Shown piece after piece: positions 6,666 through 14,896 of a stretch of 23,616 nucleotides of DNA; within the stretch, counting starts at the first letter, position 1, and every line of letters starts with the position of its first letter. The notes beneath the pieces were generated by a model, which was not told where the DNA came from, ran no database searches, and worked only from the letters and a program-made list of their open reading frames with translations. Location of the stretch: assembly GCA_009774215.1 (NCBI GenBank), contig VSNH01000042.1:1-23616 (forward strand), in the 5' to 3' direction. Both the position numbers and the translations under genes were made by a program. This stretch comes from Lachnospiraceae bacterium. GTDB lineage: Bacteria; Bacillota; Clostridia; Lachnospirales; Lachnospiraceae.

Positions 6666-7853
6666 CTAGCGTTTCCCGGATCTGCTCTTCTTTTTATGGT
6701 AGAAGAGAACCCCTCCGAGTCCGACGATACATACTGCCACGATCGCCAGCGCAATCATACCCAGATTGATGGAATTTTCCACCGGTTTCGCGTCGGAGTA
6801 ATCCTTTGCCTGCTCAGCCTCCGCTTCGTCCTCTGCCTGCGCGGCTGCCTCTTCCTCCGCTTTTCTTGCTTCCTCCGCGGCTTTCTCCTCTTCCGCTTTT
6901 CTTGCTTCCTCCGCGGCTTTCTCCTCTTCCGCTCTCTTCGCTTCTTCCTCCGCTTTCTTTTCCGCCTCTTTGCGATCCATAAAACCCTGTGTGCGCAGGT
7001 AGGCGGCAGATACATAGCCTGTCTTTTCCCCGAAGGCTATCTGTGCCCAGCCGGTGCTCGCCCCGCCGGTAACCTTGACAGGTTCTCCTTCCTTCACTTC
7101 TCCGATGACGGGGGAATCCTTATAGGCCTCCTCATGCACGGACAGAGACTCTGTACCCTGCACGTACATGGTCTGCTCATCCATGGGAAGAACCACATAT
7201 TCCACGGCTCCCTCCGCGGTGGAACCCACCGTGTTGTCCACAACAGGGCCGTCCCCCTCGGGGTCCGTGCCAAGAACTGCCGCTGCAGAGCCTCCAGCTG
7301 CGCCTGCTCCCGTGCCTGTACCGTCCGCTCCGGCACTTCCGTTCTCCGTGCCGTTTTTGTTTTCCGTACCGGCATCACCGCCTGCGTCCGGGCCGCTGCC
7401 TTTATCACCGGCCCCTGTGCCGCCTCCCGTGCCTGCGCCGTTATTTGCGCCCGTACCGTCTCCGGTTCCCGGATCCGCGCTCTCCACGTCGCCCACCTTC
7501 TCCATGTATCCGGCGGAGACACCCACGCCGATGTTGGCGTGGAATTGGGCGATATAATCATTCGCTTCCCACTGGCTCATGTCGATGTCGTCTCTGGAAA
7601 GGTATTCCGTCACTTTGGCATAATACCCGTCCGTCACCTTATAGTAGGCGCCCTGATATTCCTGCTGCTCCGAGATGGCGGACAGAATGCTCCGCTCCGC
7701 GCTGTTGATGTCCCCCGCGTATGCCGTGAGGGGCATGAGGAAGGGCAGGACAAGAGCCGTAAAGGCTGCCGCGGCTGTCCGCATCGTTATTTTCTGCTTT
7801 GTTATGCTGTTTCCTGATCTATCTTTTCGTCTGGTCGTTATTTTCCTATTCAT
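6666..7853 (-). CDS. Secreted, membrane-anchored SH3-domain protein with EA-rich coiled coil
   Basis: This is a 395-residue surface protein. After a basic N terminus a signal sequence lies near 24-47, ending LMPLTAYAGD. A predicted globular part is followed by a Gly/Ala/Thr/Asp-rich linker near 135-195, then a bacterial SH3 domain at about 228-288 (YVQGTESLSVHEEAY ... GWAQIAFGEKTGYVSAAYL). A Lys/Glu/Ala coiled coil follows at about 288-345 with two identical 12-residue units, then a C-terminal membrane helix near 363-385 and a basic tail. Bacterial SH3 domains commonly bind cell-wall peptides, so a wall-spanning tether or sensor is plausible. It precedes the phosphatase gene by only 21 bases and is probably cotranscribed with the polysaccharide genes. 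The ribosome site before the start is weak. Domain calls are good; the role is inferred. Confidence 0.85.
   Translation of the reverse strand: MNRKITTRRKDRSGNSITKQKITMRTAAAAFTALVLPFLMPLTAYAGDINSAERSILSAISEQQEYQGAYYKVTDGYYAKVTEYLSRDDIDMSQWEANDYIAQFHANIGVGVSAGYMEKVGDVESADPGTGDGTGANNGAGTGGGTGAGDKGSGPDAGGDAGTENKNGTENGSAGADGTGTGAGAAGGSAAAVLGTDPEGDGPVVDNTVGSTAEGAVEYVVLPMDEQTMYVQGTESLSVHEEAYKDSPVIGEVKEGEPVKVTGGASTGWAQIAFGEKTGYVSAAYLRTQGFMDRKEAEKKAEEEAKRAEEEKAAEEARKAEEEKAAEEARKAEEEAAAQAEDEAEAEQAKDYSDAKPVENSINLGMIALAIVAVCIVGLGGVLFYHKKKSRSGKR
6861..6932. repeat. Two identical 36-bp tandem repeats in the SH3 protein gene
   Basis: The segments 6861-6896 and 6897-6932 are identical base for base and encode two copies of a 12-residue K/A/E/R coiled-coil unit. 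Perfect identity implies recent duplication or ongoing copy-number change of the extracellular stalk. Confidence 0.9.
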
Positions 7854-7974
7854 GGTTTTCCGGTTTCCGTTCTGTTTGCTTTTTTAAATCTGTTGTCTTA
7901 TTTCCGTTCCGATTATTCCTTTTAAATTCTGTCTTTCTTTTTTGCGTTTTACTTCCAAATTTTGGCGTAAAGAT

Positions 7975-8007
7975 AGGGGGTGGCTGCCGGAAGGCCGTCC
8001 GCCCCCT
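7975..8007 (-). terminator. GC-rich hairpin after the giant surface protein gene
   Basis: The + strand AGGGGG at 7975-7980 pairs with CCCCCT at 8002-8007. A GG/CC pair and an inner GCC-GGAA-GGC tip strengthen the stem. It lies 50 bases beyond the giant gene stop and 120 before the SH3 gene start. The T-rich tract after it on the minus strand is poor (ATCTTTACG), so termination may be partial, or this may be another RNA element. Confidence 0.45.
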
Positions 8008-8056
8008 AACATCTCTACTTATTTACTTGTTTTGTTTCGCCACACAATCCATGGCG

Positions 8057-11000
8057 TTACTGTACCTCAAACGTAATCCAATATGTGCGCTCCGGTTTTG
8101 TGGTGTCCTTATATTTCACCGTCACTTCCAATCCCTTTCCATCAAGAGACCCATAAGTCTGCGGTTTGCCCTGTTTACCTAACGCATTCACAAGCTTCTC
8201 CGTCCACTGATCCACAAGATTGGATATATACTGCTCTGTTGACTTATGGTCATCTCTTTTCACTGTTACAGACTTGGTTGTACCGTCTTCCTCTGCATAG
8301 CTGAATGTCACTTCCTGCACATCACTCATGCACTCATCCATATTGTTTACAAGAATCTGCACGGTCTCTTTTTTGGCGCTGTTCTTTGAATCCATGATGT
8401 TCTGCGTGCTATCATTACCTATGATTTTGACGGTACTGTCATTTGGAGCATAAGTGATTTTTTCCACTCCCAGTATATTAATACTGTTCAGTTCATTAAC
8501 CGCACTATTAATGGCAGCATCCAGTCCTCTCAGACCCATATCGCACTCAAAGTTCATTGTGTATTTCTGGTTGCGTTCGAGTGCATCTTTAAACTTCGCC
8601 TCCACGGACAATGATTTCCCGCCGAGTCTTCCAAAGGCGTTCGGATTTCCCTCTCCGTCGTAACTTGCATTCAACTTCCGTACAAGCTTTTCCGTCCACG
8701 TATCCACAAGATCGGCAATATACTGCTCTGTCGTCTTTCTGCCGTCCCTCTTGACCGTTACGGAGTACACCGTACCGTCACTCTCTTCATAAGAGAAGGT
8801 AAGTGATTCCACATCATCCATGTACTCCCCTAATTCACTCAGGAGAATCTGTACGGCTCTGTCTCTTCCCTGATTCTTGGCATCGATGAAATCCACATCA
8901 GGATCCGTACCTGTAATCGTGATCACATGACTGATTGCATCGTATTTTCCTGTAATACTACTGTCTATAACTCCTTCCTTACTTAACTTCCCCACGGCTA
9001 TTGCAATAGCGCCGTCCAGACCGCTCGCTGCGACTGCCTCTTCATCTATCACAAATCTCACCGTGCAGGTCTCTTCCTGTTTCTTACTGCCCGTTGCTGC
9101 GGCATCATTAGTCGGTGTCGCAACGATTGTCAAATTAATGGTTTCACGACGATCGTGAAGTGCCTTCCATGTAGCATCCTCACCTAACTCACTAATAAGC
9201 TCCTCCGTGTACGTTTCTATCACATCAATTAAGAAATCTTTACCGTTTCCCTTATTAGGAATCGTCACATCTCCTGTCGAATCTTTATTCAAGTTGGTTT
9301 TTACTGTAATTTCTTTCAAATTCCGTACCCAACTTGCAATAGAAGGATTATCCATCAGTTTATTCGCCATAGCCTCTTTCTTAGCGTCTACCGCTGTCTT
9401 GATGACTACGTTAGGCTTATTTGCGACCACCTCAACCGTCCGATCTGCTGCGCTATAGGAGCTGTATGCAATTCCGTCAACCGCTACATCCACGCCATTA
9501 ATCATCTTGATGATTTCGGAAAGTCTGTTCTCATTCGCAGATATCTGATCCCAAGGATTAGGCAGCGTAAGGCTGATCTTGAAGGATTCGGGTGCCGCAT
9601 TTGTATAGGTGCCCGCTTTCGTACCCTCCGTCTCTCCTACGAAATGCACCTTCAGCTCAATCTGCTTGAAGTTGACTCCTGACCACGACGGCTCACCAGT
9701 CTTTATATTTATCACCTTATCCATAAATATTTCTTGATCGATGTAAAATCCGAGCGCATTCTTGTTGCTCACTTTCCTGACTTTGATCAGACCTTTTATC
9801 TCATCAAAGCTCTTCGTATCTTTGTTCGCCTGCTTACTCGTCATCTCCACCGGGTTCTTTACGTCGTCGATCTCTGCGAAGATACCCGCTGTGTAAGGAA
9901 GCTCTGCATAGTAGTACATCTTACCCTTGCCGTCTTCCAGCGCCAGTTTCTGCGGCTCTACATTTAAGAAGGAAACACTTTTCGCAGGGTTCTTGATCTT
10001 ACCCTTGCTGTTAGCAGCCTTCAGGCTCACATTGCACTTCAGCTCGACACCGTATTTCATCCAATCTTCTACCTTCCAGTCCAAGTACTTGTTCTCATAC
10101 GCATACATGCCGGAAAGCGGAATCACATAAAGCTTTGCTTTATTGTAAGTTGCCGTTTTGCTCTGAGCGCCCTTTATGGTAAAGGTAATCTCGTTTCCGC
10201 TAACCTTCTTTACTTGTACAACCGAGTTCGCATCTTCAAGCGCATATGTCGTGTTTTTACCGCTGCCGCTGGCGTATATCAGCTTCGCAGCCCTGATGTC
10301 CGCATTGAGCTTGCCTGTAGTCACATAGGAAATGCCCTCTGTCGTCTTGTTTTCACCGGGGTTCAGCACATTTACCGCGCTGGCCGCATACTTGTACGCC
10401 GTGGGAACAACGCCCTTGGTGGTCTTCTTCAGGTTCACCTGAATCTTGGTGACAAACGTCTCCTCTGTGCCATCCACATAAGACACTGTATACTCCACGA
10501 AACCGATGAAGTCATTCTTTCCCCAGCCTTCCTGTTCTGCTATTGCCCGGGTTTCGTACTTACCTTCACTAAGTTCATGACTATATGTCTTAAGCTCAAG
10601 GCATCCATTGTTGAGGCCAAAGCCCGTTCTAAACTTATTTACATTTCCGCCAAAGTTCGCGTTATAGAGTTTCGTAAACGCAACGTTTTCAACGCCGCTT
10701 TCCTTGGCCGTAAGCGGTGCGCTGAATGCATCCCTCGTGGACAGGGTGTACTTTGTATTGAGCTTATAGCTCTTCTTAAGCGCCGTCGTCTTGATCTTCA
10801 CAGTGTTGGAAGTCTTGGTAAGCGCCTTGCGATCCCTGTCAAGAAATACGAATGCAATGGAAGCGCCCTTCTTTAATTCCGGCTTATCATTACCCTCCTC
10901 CGCTAACAGATTCAGGTCAAAGGTAAATTCTTTATCCGTAACATTCAAGGTCGTTTCTGTATTATCAAGGCTCCAATACAGTTTTTCCGTATCAGCCTCG

Positions 11001-14000
11001 TTATTCTGGACGGAAACCTGTACATATCTGGCTCCTTCCACAGCCTTATTCATGGTAAAGCTCAACTTCTGTTCAGAACTAACCGCATAAAGCTTCGTCC
11101 CTTTTTTCAAGCTTACCTTGGGCGCCGCTGCTTTCTCATCAAGATCCGGAATTTCGATCTTATACTTGCCTACTTCTTCGCTCCCTTTTTTCAGGGTGAT
11201 CTCTGCCGGATTCCTGTTTACGATCACATCAAGAGCCAGGCTCCCATTGTACTTCTTTACAGTCTTTGCGCCTGTTGCCGACAGAACATAATCGTAAATG
11301 CTTTGATCTCCGCTCAATTCAATTTCGTCTTTATCCGCCACGCTTATTGTAAGTACGGTACCTGCCGGCACCTCCGACAGCTTAGCCGTCTTATCTTTTT
11401 CCAGCTTCCCTTCACCATCCTGCTTTGTCCTCCAGACAACTGTTACTTCATCCTTGGGCACGCTGTTATCGTATACGATATCGAACTTATTGCTCGTCAC
11501 GCTCGTCTTGCTGCCGTCAGTTGCTGTCGCCTTGAATACAAGATTCTTTCCAAGTTTGCTGACTGTAATGTAATTGCTGTTATTCTCGCGGCGAATGCTG
11601 GTTCCCTTGGCAGGTGTCAGGGTATAAAGCGCAGAGTCAACGATATCGTCAGACAAATAATATCCGCCAACTGTATTTCTGCCCTGCTGTACAACAACTA
11701 CTTCTGCCCCATCCTGTAACTCATTGATCGGAAGCTTAGTTCCATCGGAGGGTACTAAATTCTCATATTTCTTTTTCTCAGAATCATACTTTACAACCGC
11801 TACTTTTCCGAAAGCAGCCGCTGTCTCTGTCACCTCGAAGCTTACATAGTCCGCAGCCGTGTTACCCGCATAATCCGCAGCCTTTACCCGAACCGTGTAC
11901 TTCTTCGCTTCTTCACCCTTTTGGAGCCGATAAGATTTATCAATCTTGATGGTTCCGTTTGCCACCGTGATGCCCTGCACTGTTATTGCAGGAACATCCG
12001 TATCCTCACTCTCAACCAAATCGTAAGTTACTTTTTTCGTCTTAGGTGCCGCCGACTTATTACCGCCGTTGTATGTAACTGCGATCTTTGCTGTAGCCGC
12101 ACTGTTTGTCTTTCTGTAGATTTTCTTCGGAGCAGTCGCATCAATGCCATAAATGCCCTGTACAACCGTTATCTGAACGGAAGCCGTCGCCTGCACAATG
12201 CTGTTTTCCATGCTGTCGGAGCCTTTATTGTAGGTCGTCCTCGCCTTGATGGTGTACTTGCCCGGTTTCGCATCCTTGTTCGCAAATACCTTCACCTTCA
12301 GGTCGTCACCAAGGATCGCTGTCTCATGACCGCCGCCATACACATATTCATCCTCGGCATTTACCACAGCGAGGCCATCCGGAATATCATAAATCTCTAC
12401 ATCAATTCCACTGTTATAGCTTGCGTTCTTGCCGAAATCAACGGTCGCCACAGGCTGCGCGTCTTGACCTGTATAGAGAGCAGAAGCCGCCTTTTCCTTC
12501 TTCATGGTGATCTTGTCGGCATAGTAAGGCTTTCTGGTCGCAGGCTTTAATACAGTCGATTTCTGACTCTTGGCAATCTCGGTTCCGACAGGCTTATCAT
12601 TCTCCTCGCCTTTCCACAGGTCGCCATCGTTATACAGGAATAACTGTGCCGTCACCTCGAATGTGTTCTTGTCACCACTACCAAGAGGCTTGTCAATCAC
12701 TTTGAAGGTGAATCGAGTCGTCTGTTCGTCCGCTTCTACATACTTGATCTTTTCAACGTCTGCGCCCTTCGCATTGACTTCATAGAAGAACAGTGCATTT
12801 TCATCATCGGCCGCCAGAGCCATGCCCTTAGGCGCCGTTATGTCTAAAATCAGTTCCGTATCTGTCGCGCTGACCAGTTTCAAAGTCGGCTTAGCCGTTA
12901 CCCACGCGGGAGCCTTCGTCTCTAAATTCACCGACGCCACTTCTGCGCCATTCATATCGTTTATTATTACAATATTTCCCGCGTCGGATGTTTCCTTAAC
13001 ACTTGCCCTCGTCGTCACAACCAGACTGCCGTCTTCAACTCCAACGTCCGAGATGTAGTGGTTGTCTCTATCCAAAACATCCGCGCCTGCCGCGTCCTTG
13101 CTTTTAATGTACGCAGACAAGCTGTCCTTTGACAGTTTGTTGTCAAGGGTGAGCGCATATTTCACTTCCGTGCCGATCTGCTGTGTGATCTTGTCGCCTG
13201 TCGCGCCTTTAATGGTAACCTCCCCAATTTTAGGCGCCACCTTAAGAGTGATCGTGTCGACAGGTTCCGTGGCATCAGCCGCCGCATAAAGTCCCACCTG
13301 CAGGGTCTTGCCACTCGCTTCCGCAGTCACCTGCAGCGTCCACGACCCACTACCACCTTGGGAAGTCGCTACGATCGCAGTAGAATCCGTACCGTTTTCT
13401 TCTACTGTTACTTTGGCAATTACGAATGCAGTCCCATCAGCCTTTTGGGCGTCGAGATCATAGCTGTTGCCCGGAGCCACATTGTAAATCCCCTTGCTGT
13501 CAGGTATGATTTCTTCCCATTCATCATTAATATTTCCCTTCAGCACTGCCTTCTCATAGCTGGCAGTACCGTCGATGGTAAGCGTGTAGTCGTCCGCAAT
13601 CTCGTCAGCTACTGTAAACGTTGATGTGCCCTTCGCTTCATCAATCGGCTGTTCCGCCGCGGCGTCTGTGCCTTTCTGGAGGGCAACCTTGCTAAGCTGC
13701 ATATTCTCGGATAAAGGACTGATGGTCAGCTCAACTTTGGTGTCTTTGGGCGCGTAGATTTTATTTCCATACAGCTCCTCATCACCAAGCCGATCACCAA
13801 ATACAATCAGATTTCCCTTATAATTACTCTCCGCTCTCACGGCCGAAGCGAATATTCCGACCGAATCCCAGTTTGCTCCGCCCTGCCAATCTAAGGTAAT
13901 CTTTCTCATTCTGAGCACCCTGATCTCCAGGTTCTCATGCAGCTTCTCATCCGGGATGCGATAGCCCAGATTTCCCTCCTCATATATGCTGGTCCATACA

Positions 14001-14461
14001 TCATCTGCACCTTCGCCGCGGTACATCACCTCGATCAAATCATCCGCGTTTTGCTCTTCAACGCGCACATAGGCTCTCTGTTCCGGGTCTTCAATGGAAT
14101 AAGGCGCGTCTTTAGTAAGTGGAGTTTTAGTTCCGCCATTCTTCACAGAATATATAGATACCGTCGCCGCCTCCGACTCCGCAAGGGAAATCCTCTTGGT
14201 TTCCGCCTGTGCCTCTGTATCCGCACTAAGAATAGAAGCGTCTTCCTCGGTTTCCTCTGCGGTATCATCCATAGGCGCCTCTTCTTCCGGCGTCTCTATA
14301 GTCTCTTCTTCAACGTCGGGTGTCTCCTCCTGATTTTGATTTTCATCGGAATTATTCCCCTCATCAATAACAGGTGTTTCGTCACCCTCCGTACTTTCTC
14401 CCTGCTCGTCGTCTGTGGTGTCAGAATCGCCCGAAATATCGGTATCATCTGCATCCTTCAC
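8057..14461 (-). CDS. Giant beta-rich surface-type protein, no recognisable signal peptide or anchor
   Basis: This is a single uninterrupted 2134-codon frame. Residues 1 to about 90 are acidic and low in complexity (Asp/Glu/Thr/Ser), like the mature N-terminal spacer of secreted proteins. The large middle part is a string of beta-rich modules of Ig-like or FN3-like character, judged from alternating hydrophobics and ends such as YTVRVKAADYAGNTAADYVS. From about 1647 to the end are three tandem homologous domains of about 160 residues. I see no LPxTG motif, S-layer homology domain, C-terminal membrane helix or catalytic motif. The start is the only canonical one in frame, a GTG with no convincing ribosome site; TAA lies 11 codons upstream and there is no signal peptide. 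The true 5' end may have been lost or may be supplied by rearrangement. Adhesin or matrix protein is an inference. Confidence 0.85.
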   Translation of the reverse strand: MKDADDTDISGDSDTTDDEQGESTEGDETPVIDEGNNSDENQNQEETPDVEEETIETPEEEAPMDDTAEETEEDASILSADTEAQAETKRISLAESEAATVSIYSVKNGGTKTPLTKDAPYSIEDPEQRAYVRVEEQNADDLIEVMYRGEGADDVWTSIYEEGNLGYRIPDEKLHENLEIRVLRMRKITLDWQGGANWDSVGIFASAVRAESNYKGNLIVFGDRLGDEELYGNKIYAPKDTKVELTISPLSENMQLSKVALQKGTDAAAEQPIDEAKGTSTFTVADEIADDYTLTIDGTASYEKAVLKGNINDEWEEIIPDSKGIYNVAPGNSYDLDAQKADGTAFVIAKVTVEENGTDSTAIVATSQGGSGSWTLQVTAEASGKTLQVGLYAAADATEPVDTITLKVAPKIGEVTIKGATGDKITQQIGTEVKYALTLDNKLSKDSLSAYIKSKDAAGADVLDRDNHYISDVGVEDGSLVVTTRASVKETSDAGNIVIINDMNGAEVASVNLETKAPAWVTAKPTLKLVSATDTELILDITAPKGMALAADDENALFFYEVNAKGADVEKIKYVEADEQTTRFTFKVIDKPLGSGDKNTFEVTAQLFLYNDGDLWKGEENDKPVGTEIAKSQKSTVLKPATRKPYYADKITMKKEKAASALYTGQDAQPVATVDFGKNASYNSGIDVEIYDIPDGLAVVNAEDEYVYGGGHETAILGDDLKVKVFANKDAKPGKYTIKARTTYNKGSDSMENSIVQATASVQITVVQGIYGIDATAPKKIYRKTNSAATAKIAVTYNGGNKSAAPKTKKVTYDLVESEDTDVPAITVQGITVANGTIKIDKSYRLQKGEEAKKYTVRVKAADYAGNTAADYVSFEVTETAAAFGKVAVVKYDSEKKKYENLVPSDGTKLPINELQDGAEVVVVQQGRNTVGGYYLSDDIVDSALYTLTPAKGTSIRRENNSNYITVSKLGKNLVFKATATDGSKTSVTSNKFDIVYDNSVPKDEVTVVWRTKQDGEGKLEKDKTAKLSEVPAGTVLTISVADKDEIELSGDQSIYDYVLSATGAKTVKKYNGSLALDVIVNRNPAEITLKKGSEEVGKYKIEIPDLDEKAAAPKVSLKKGTKLYAVSSEQKLSFTMNKAVEGARYVQVSVQNNEADTEKLYWSLDNTETTLNVTDKEFTFDLNLLAEEGNDKPELKKGASIAFVFLDRDRKALTKTSNTVKIKTTALKKSYKLNTKYTLSTRDAFSAPLTAKESGVENVAFTKLYNANFGGNVNKFRTGFGLNNGCLELKTYSHELSEGKYETRAIAEQEGWGKNDFIGFVEYTVSYVDGTEETFVTKIQVNLKKTTKGVVPTAYKYAASAVNVLNPGENKTTEGISYVTTGKLNADIRAAKLIYASGSGKNTTYALEDANSVVQVKKVSGNEITFTIKGAQSKTATYNKAKLYVIPLSGMYAYENKYLDWKVEDWMKYGVELKCNVSLKAANSKGKIKNPAKSVSFLNVEPQKLALEDGKGKMYYYAELPYTAGIFAEIDDVKNPVEMTSKQANKDTKSFDEIKGLIKVRKVSNKNALGFYIDQEIFMDKVINIKTGEPSWSGVNFKQIELKVHFVGETEGTKAGTYTNAAPESFKISLTLPNPWDQISANENRLSEIIKMINGVDVAVDGIAYSSYSAADRTVEVVANKPNVVIKTAVDAKKEAMANKLMDNPSIASWVRNLKEITVKTNLNKDSTGDVTIPNKGNGKDFLIDVIETYTEELISELGEDATWKALHDRRETINLTIVATPTNDAAATGSKKQEETCTVRFVIDEEAVAASGLDGAIAIAVGKLSKEGVIDSSITGKYDAISHVITITGTDPDVDFIDAKNQGRDRAVQILLSELGEYMDDVESLTFSYEESDGTVYSVTVKRDGRKTTEQYIADLVDTWTEKLVRKLNASYDGEGNPNAFGRLGGKSLSVEAKFKDALERNQKYTMNFECDMGLRGLDAAINSAVNELNSINILGVEKITYAPNDSTVKIIGNDSTQNIMDSKNSAKKETVQILVNNMDECMSDVQEVTFSYAEEDGTTKSVTVKRDDHKSTEQYISNLVDQWTEKLVNALGKQGKPQTYGSLDGKGLEVTVKYKDTTKPERTYWITFEVQ
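8060..9525 (-). repeat. Three tandem domains of about 160 residues at the C terminus of the giant protein
   Basis: Protein units begin near residues 1647, 1814 and 1979. Units 2 and 3 share GLDAAI-type openings, FIDAKNQ versus IMDSKNS, VQILLSELGEYMDDVESLT versus VQILVNNMDECMSDVQEVT, TVKRDGRKTTEQYI versus TVKRDDHKSTEQYI, WTEKLV and a closing NFECD versus TFEVQ. Unit 1 is more distant but keeps DAKKEAM, the FLIDVIETYTEELI helix and the closing RFVID. The protein stops exactly at a unit boundary. Confidence 0.8.
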
Positions 14462-14512
14462 ATCTTGACACGCATAATTATTAAGATTTTCTTAATTTTG
14501 AAAATCCCAGTA

Positions 14513-14542
14513 TTTATAAGGTTTTGCGTGATTCCGATTCAA
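14513..14542 (-). promoter_or_regulatory. Candidate promoter of the giant gene
   Basis: On the minus strand, TTGAAT (14542-14537) and TATAAA (14518-14513) are 18 bases apart. A transcript would start near 14506, right at an AT-rich inverted repeat and about 45 bases before the GTG start. The match is moderate and the region is AT-rich, so chance is possible. Confidence 0.35.
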
Positions 14543-14597
14543 AATATCATTCGCAATACTGGCTTGTAAAAATCGCAATTCAGTCAACTGGGCCCGA

Positions 14598-14620
14598 TTT
14601 GTCACTAATTTGTTACTAAT
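14598..14620. repeat. Double 11-mer TTAGTRACAAA, copy 1
   Basis: On the minus strand this reads as two adjacent TTAGTRACAAA 11-mers, one helical turn each. An almost identical copy with one mismatch lies exactly 89 bases away at 14687-14709. Placed 55 to 80 bases upstream of the candidate promoter, it could be an operator pair for an unknown regulator. Confidence 0.7.
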
Positions 14621-14686
14621 TAAATTTTTATTAAATCGCAAAACTCGCGCAATCAGTGGGATGGAAACGGTTCCGCTCTTTGAAAA

Positions 14687-14709
14687 TTTGTCGCTAATTT
14701 GTTACTAAT
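14687..14709. repeat. Double 11-mer TTAGTRACAAA, copy 2
   Basis: This is the second copy of the 23-bp element, with one difference from the copy at 14598. The 89-bp offset is close to a whole number of helical turns. The surrounding bases are not alike, so this is not a simple duplicated segment. Confidence 0.7.
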
Positions 14710-14788
14710 ACGGAAATTGCGAATGTTATTGCATGATTATGCGGCTATACGAAAATTGACGGTAAACCGCAATGTAACGGGTGGTATG

Positions 14789-14804
14789 AAACGGCAGGAC
14801 GATA
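14789..14804. repeat. Direct repeat AAACGRYAGGACGATA, copy 1
   Basis: A 16-bp sequence matches 14878-14893 at 14 of 16 positions. The offset is again 89 bases. It lies in the 3' region of the lactate dehydrogenase gene. Function unknown. Confidence 0.55.
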
Positions 14805-14805
14805 A

Positions 14806-14822
14806 CGCCGGAAAAACCGGCG
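14806..14822 (-). terminator. Hairpin downstream of D-lactate dehydrogenase
   Basis: A perfect 6-bp stem CGCCGG/CCGGCG with a 5-base loop lies 75 bases after the dehydrogenase stop. The bases after it on the minus strand (TTATCG) are not a good U-tract, so the terminator role is tentative. Confidence 0.35.
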
Positions 14823-14877
14823 CGCTTCCTCGAAAATCAAAGGCGTGCGGCCGGTTGGTGGGAGAGTGGGTGTTATA

Positions 14878-14893
14878 AAACGATAGGACGATA
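14878..14893. repeat. Direct repeat AAACGRYAGGACGATA, copy 2
   Basis: This copy lies three bases beyond the lactate dehydrogenase stop and matches 14789-14804 at 14 of 16 positions. Confidence 0.55.
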
Positions 14894-14896
14894 CTT

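Larger units (their letters stand above)
14462..14896. other. 435-bp AT-rich gap between D-lactate dehydrogenase and giant gene
   Basis: No credible gene was found in the frames I examined. The gap contains two direct copies of a double 11-mer (14598-14620, 14687-14709), another direct repeat pair (14789-14804, 14878-14893), a GC hairpin at 14806-14822 and AT-rich inverted repeats at 14481-14495 and 14485-14506. A possible promoter for the giant gene also lies here. The expected signal-peptide coding segment of the giant gene is absent. Confidence 0.7.

Noticed and set aside
6294..7817. Long + strand open frame of 507 codons opposite the SH3 protein gene
   Set aside because: It is rich in Arg, Leu, Phe and Cys, as expected for the complement of Glu/Ala/Gly-rich codons, and has no domain. 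The minus strand shows a signal peptide, SH3 domain and membrane anchor.
10214..10876. Several + strand frames of 130-220 codons inside the giant gene
   Set aside because: They lie antisense to a single uninterrupted 2134-codon frame, have no ribosome sites in order and look like random Ile/Arg/Leu-rich shadows.
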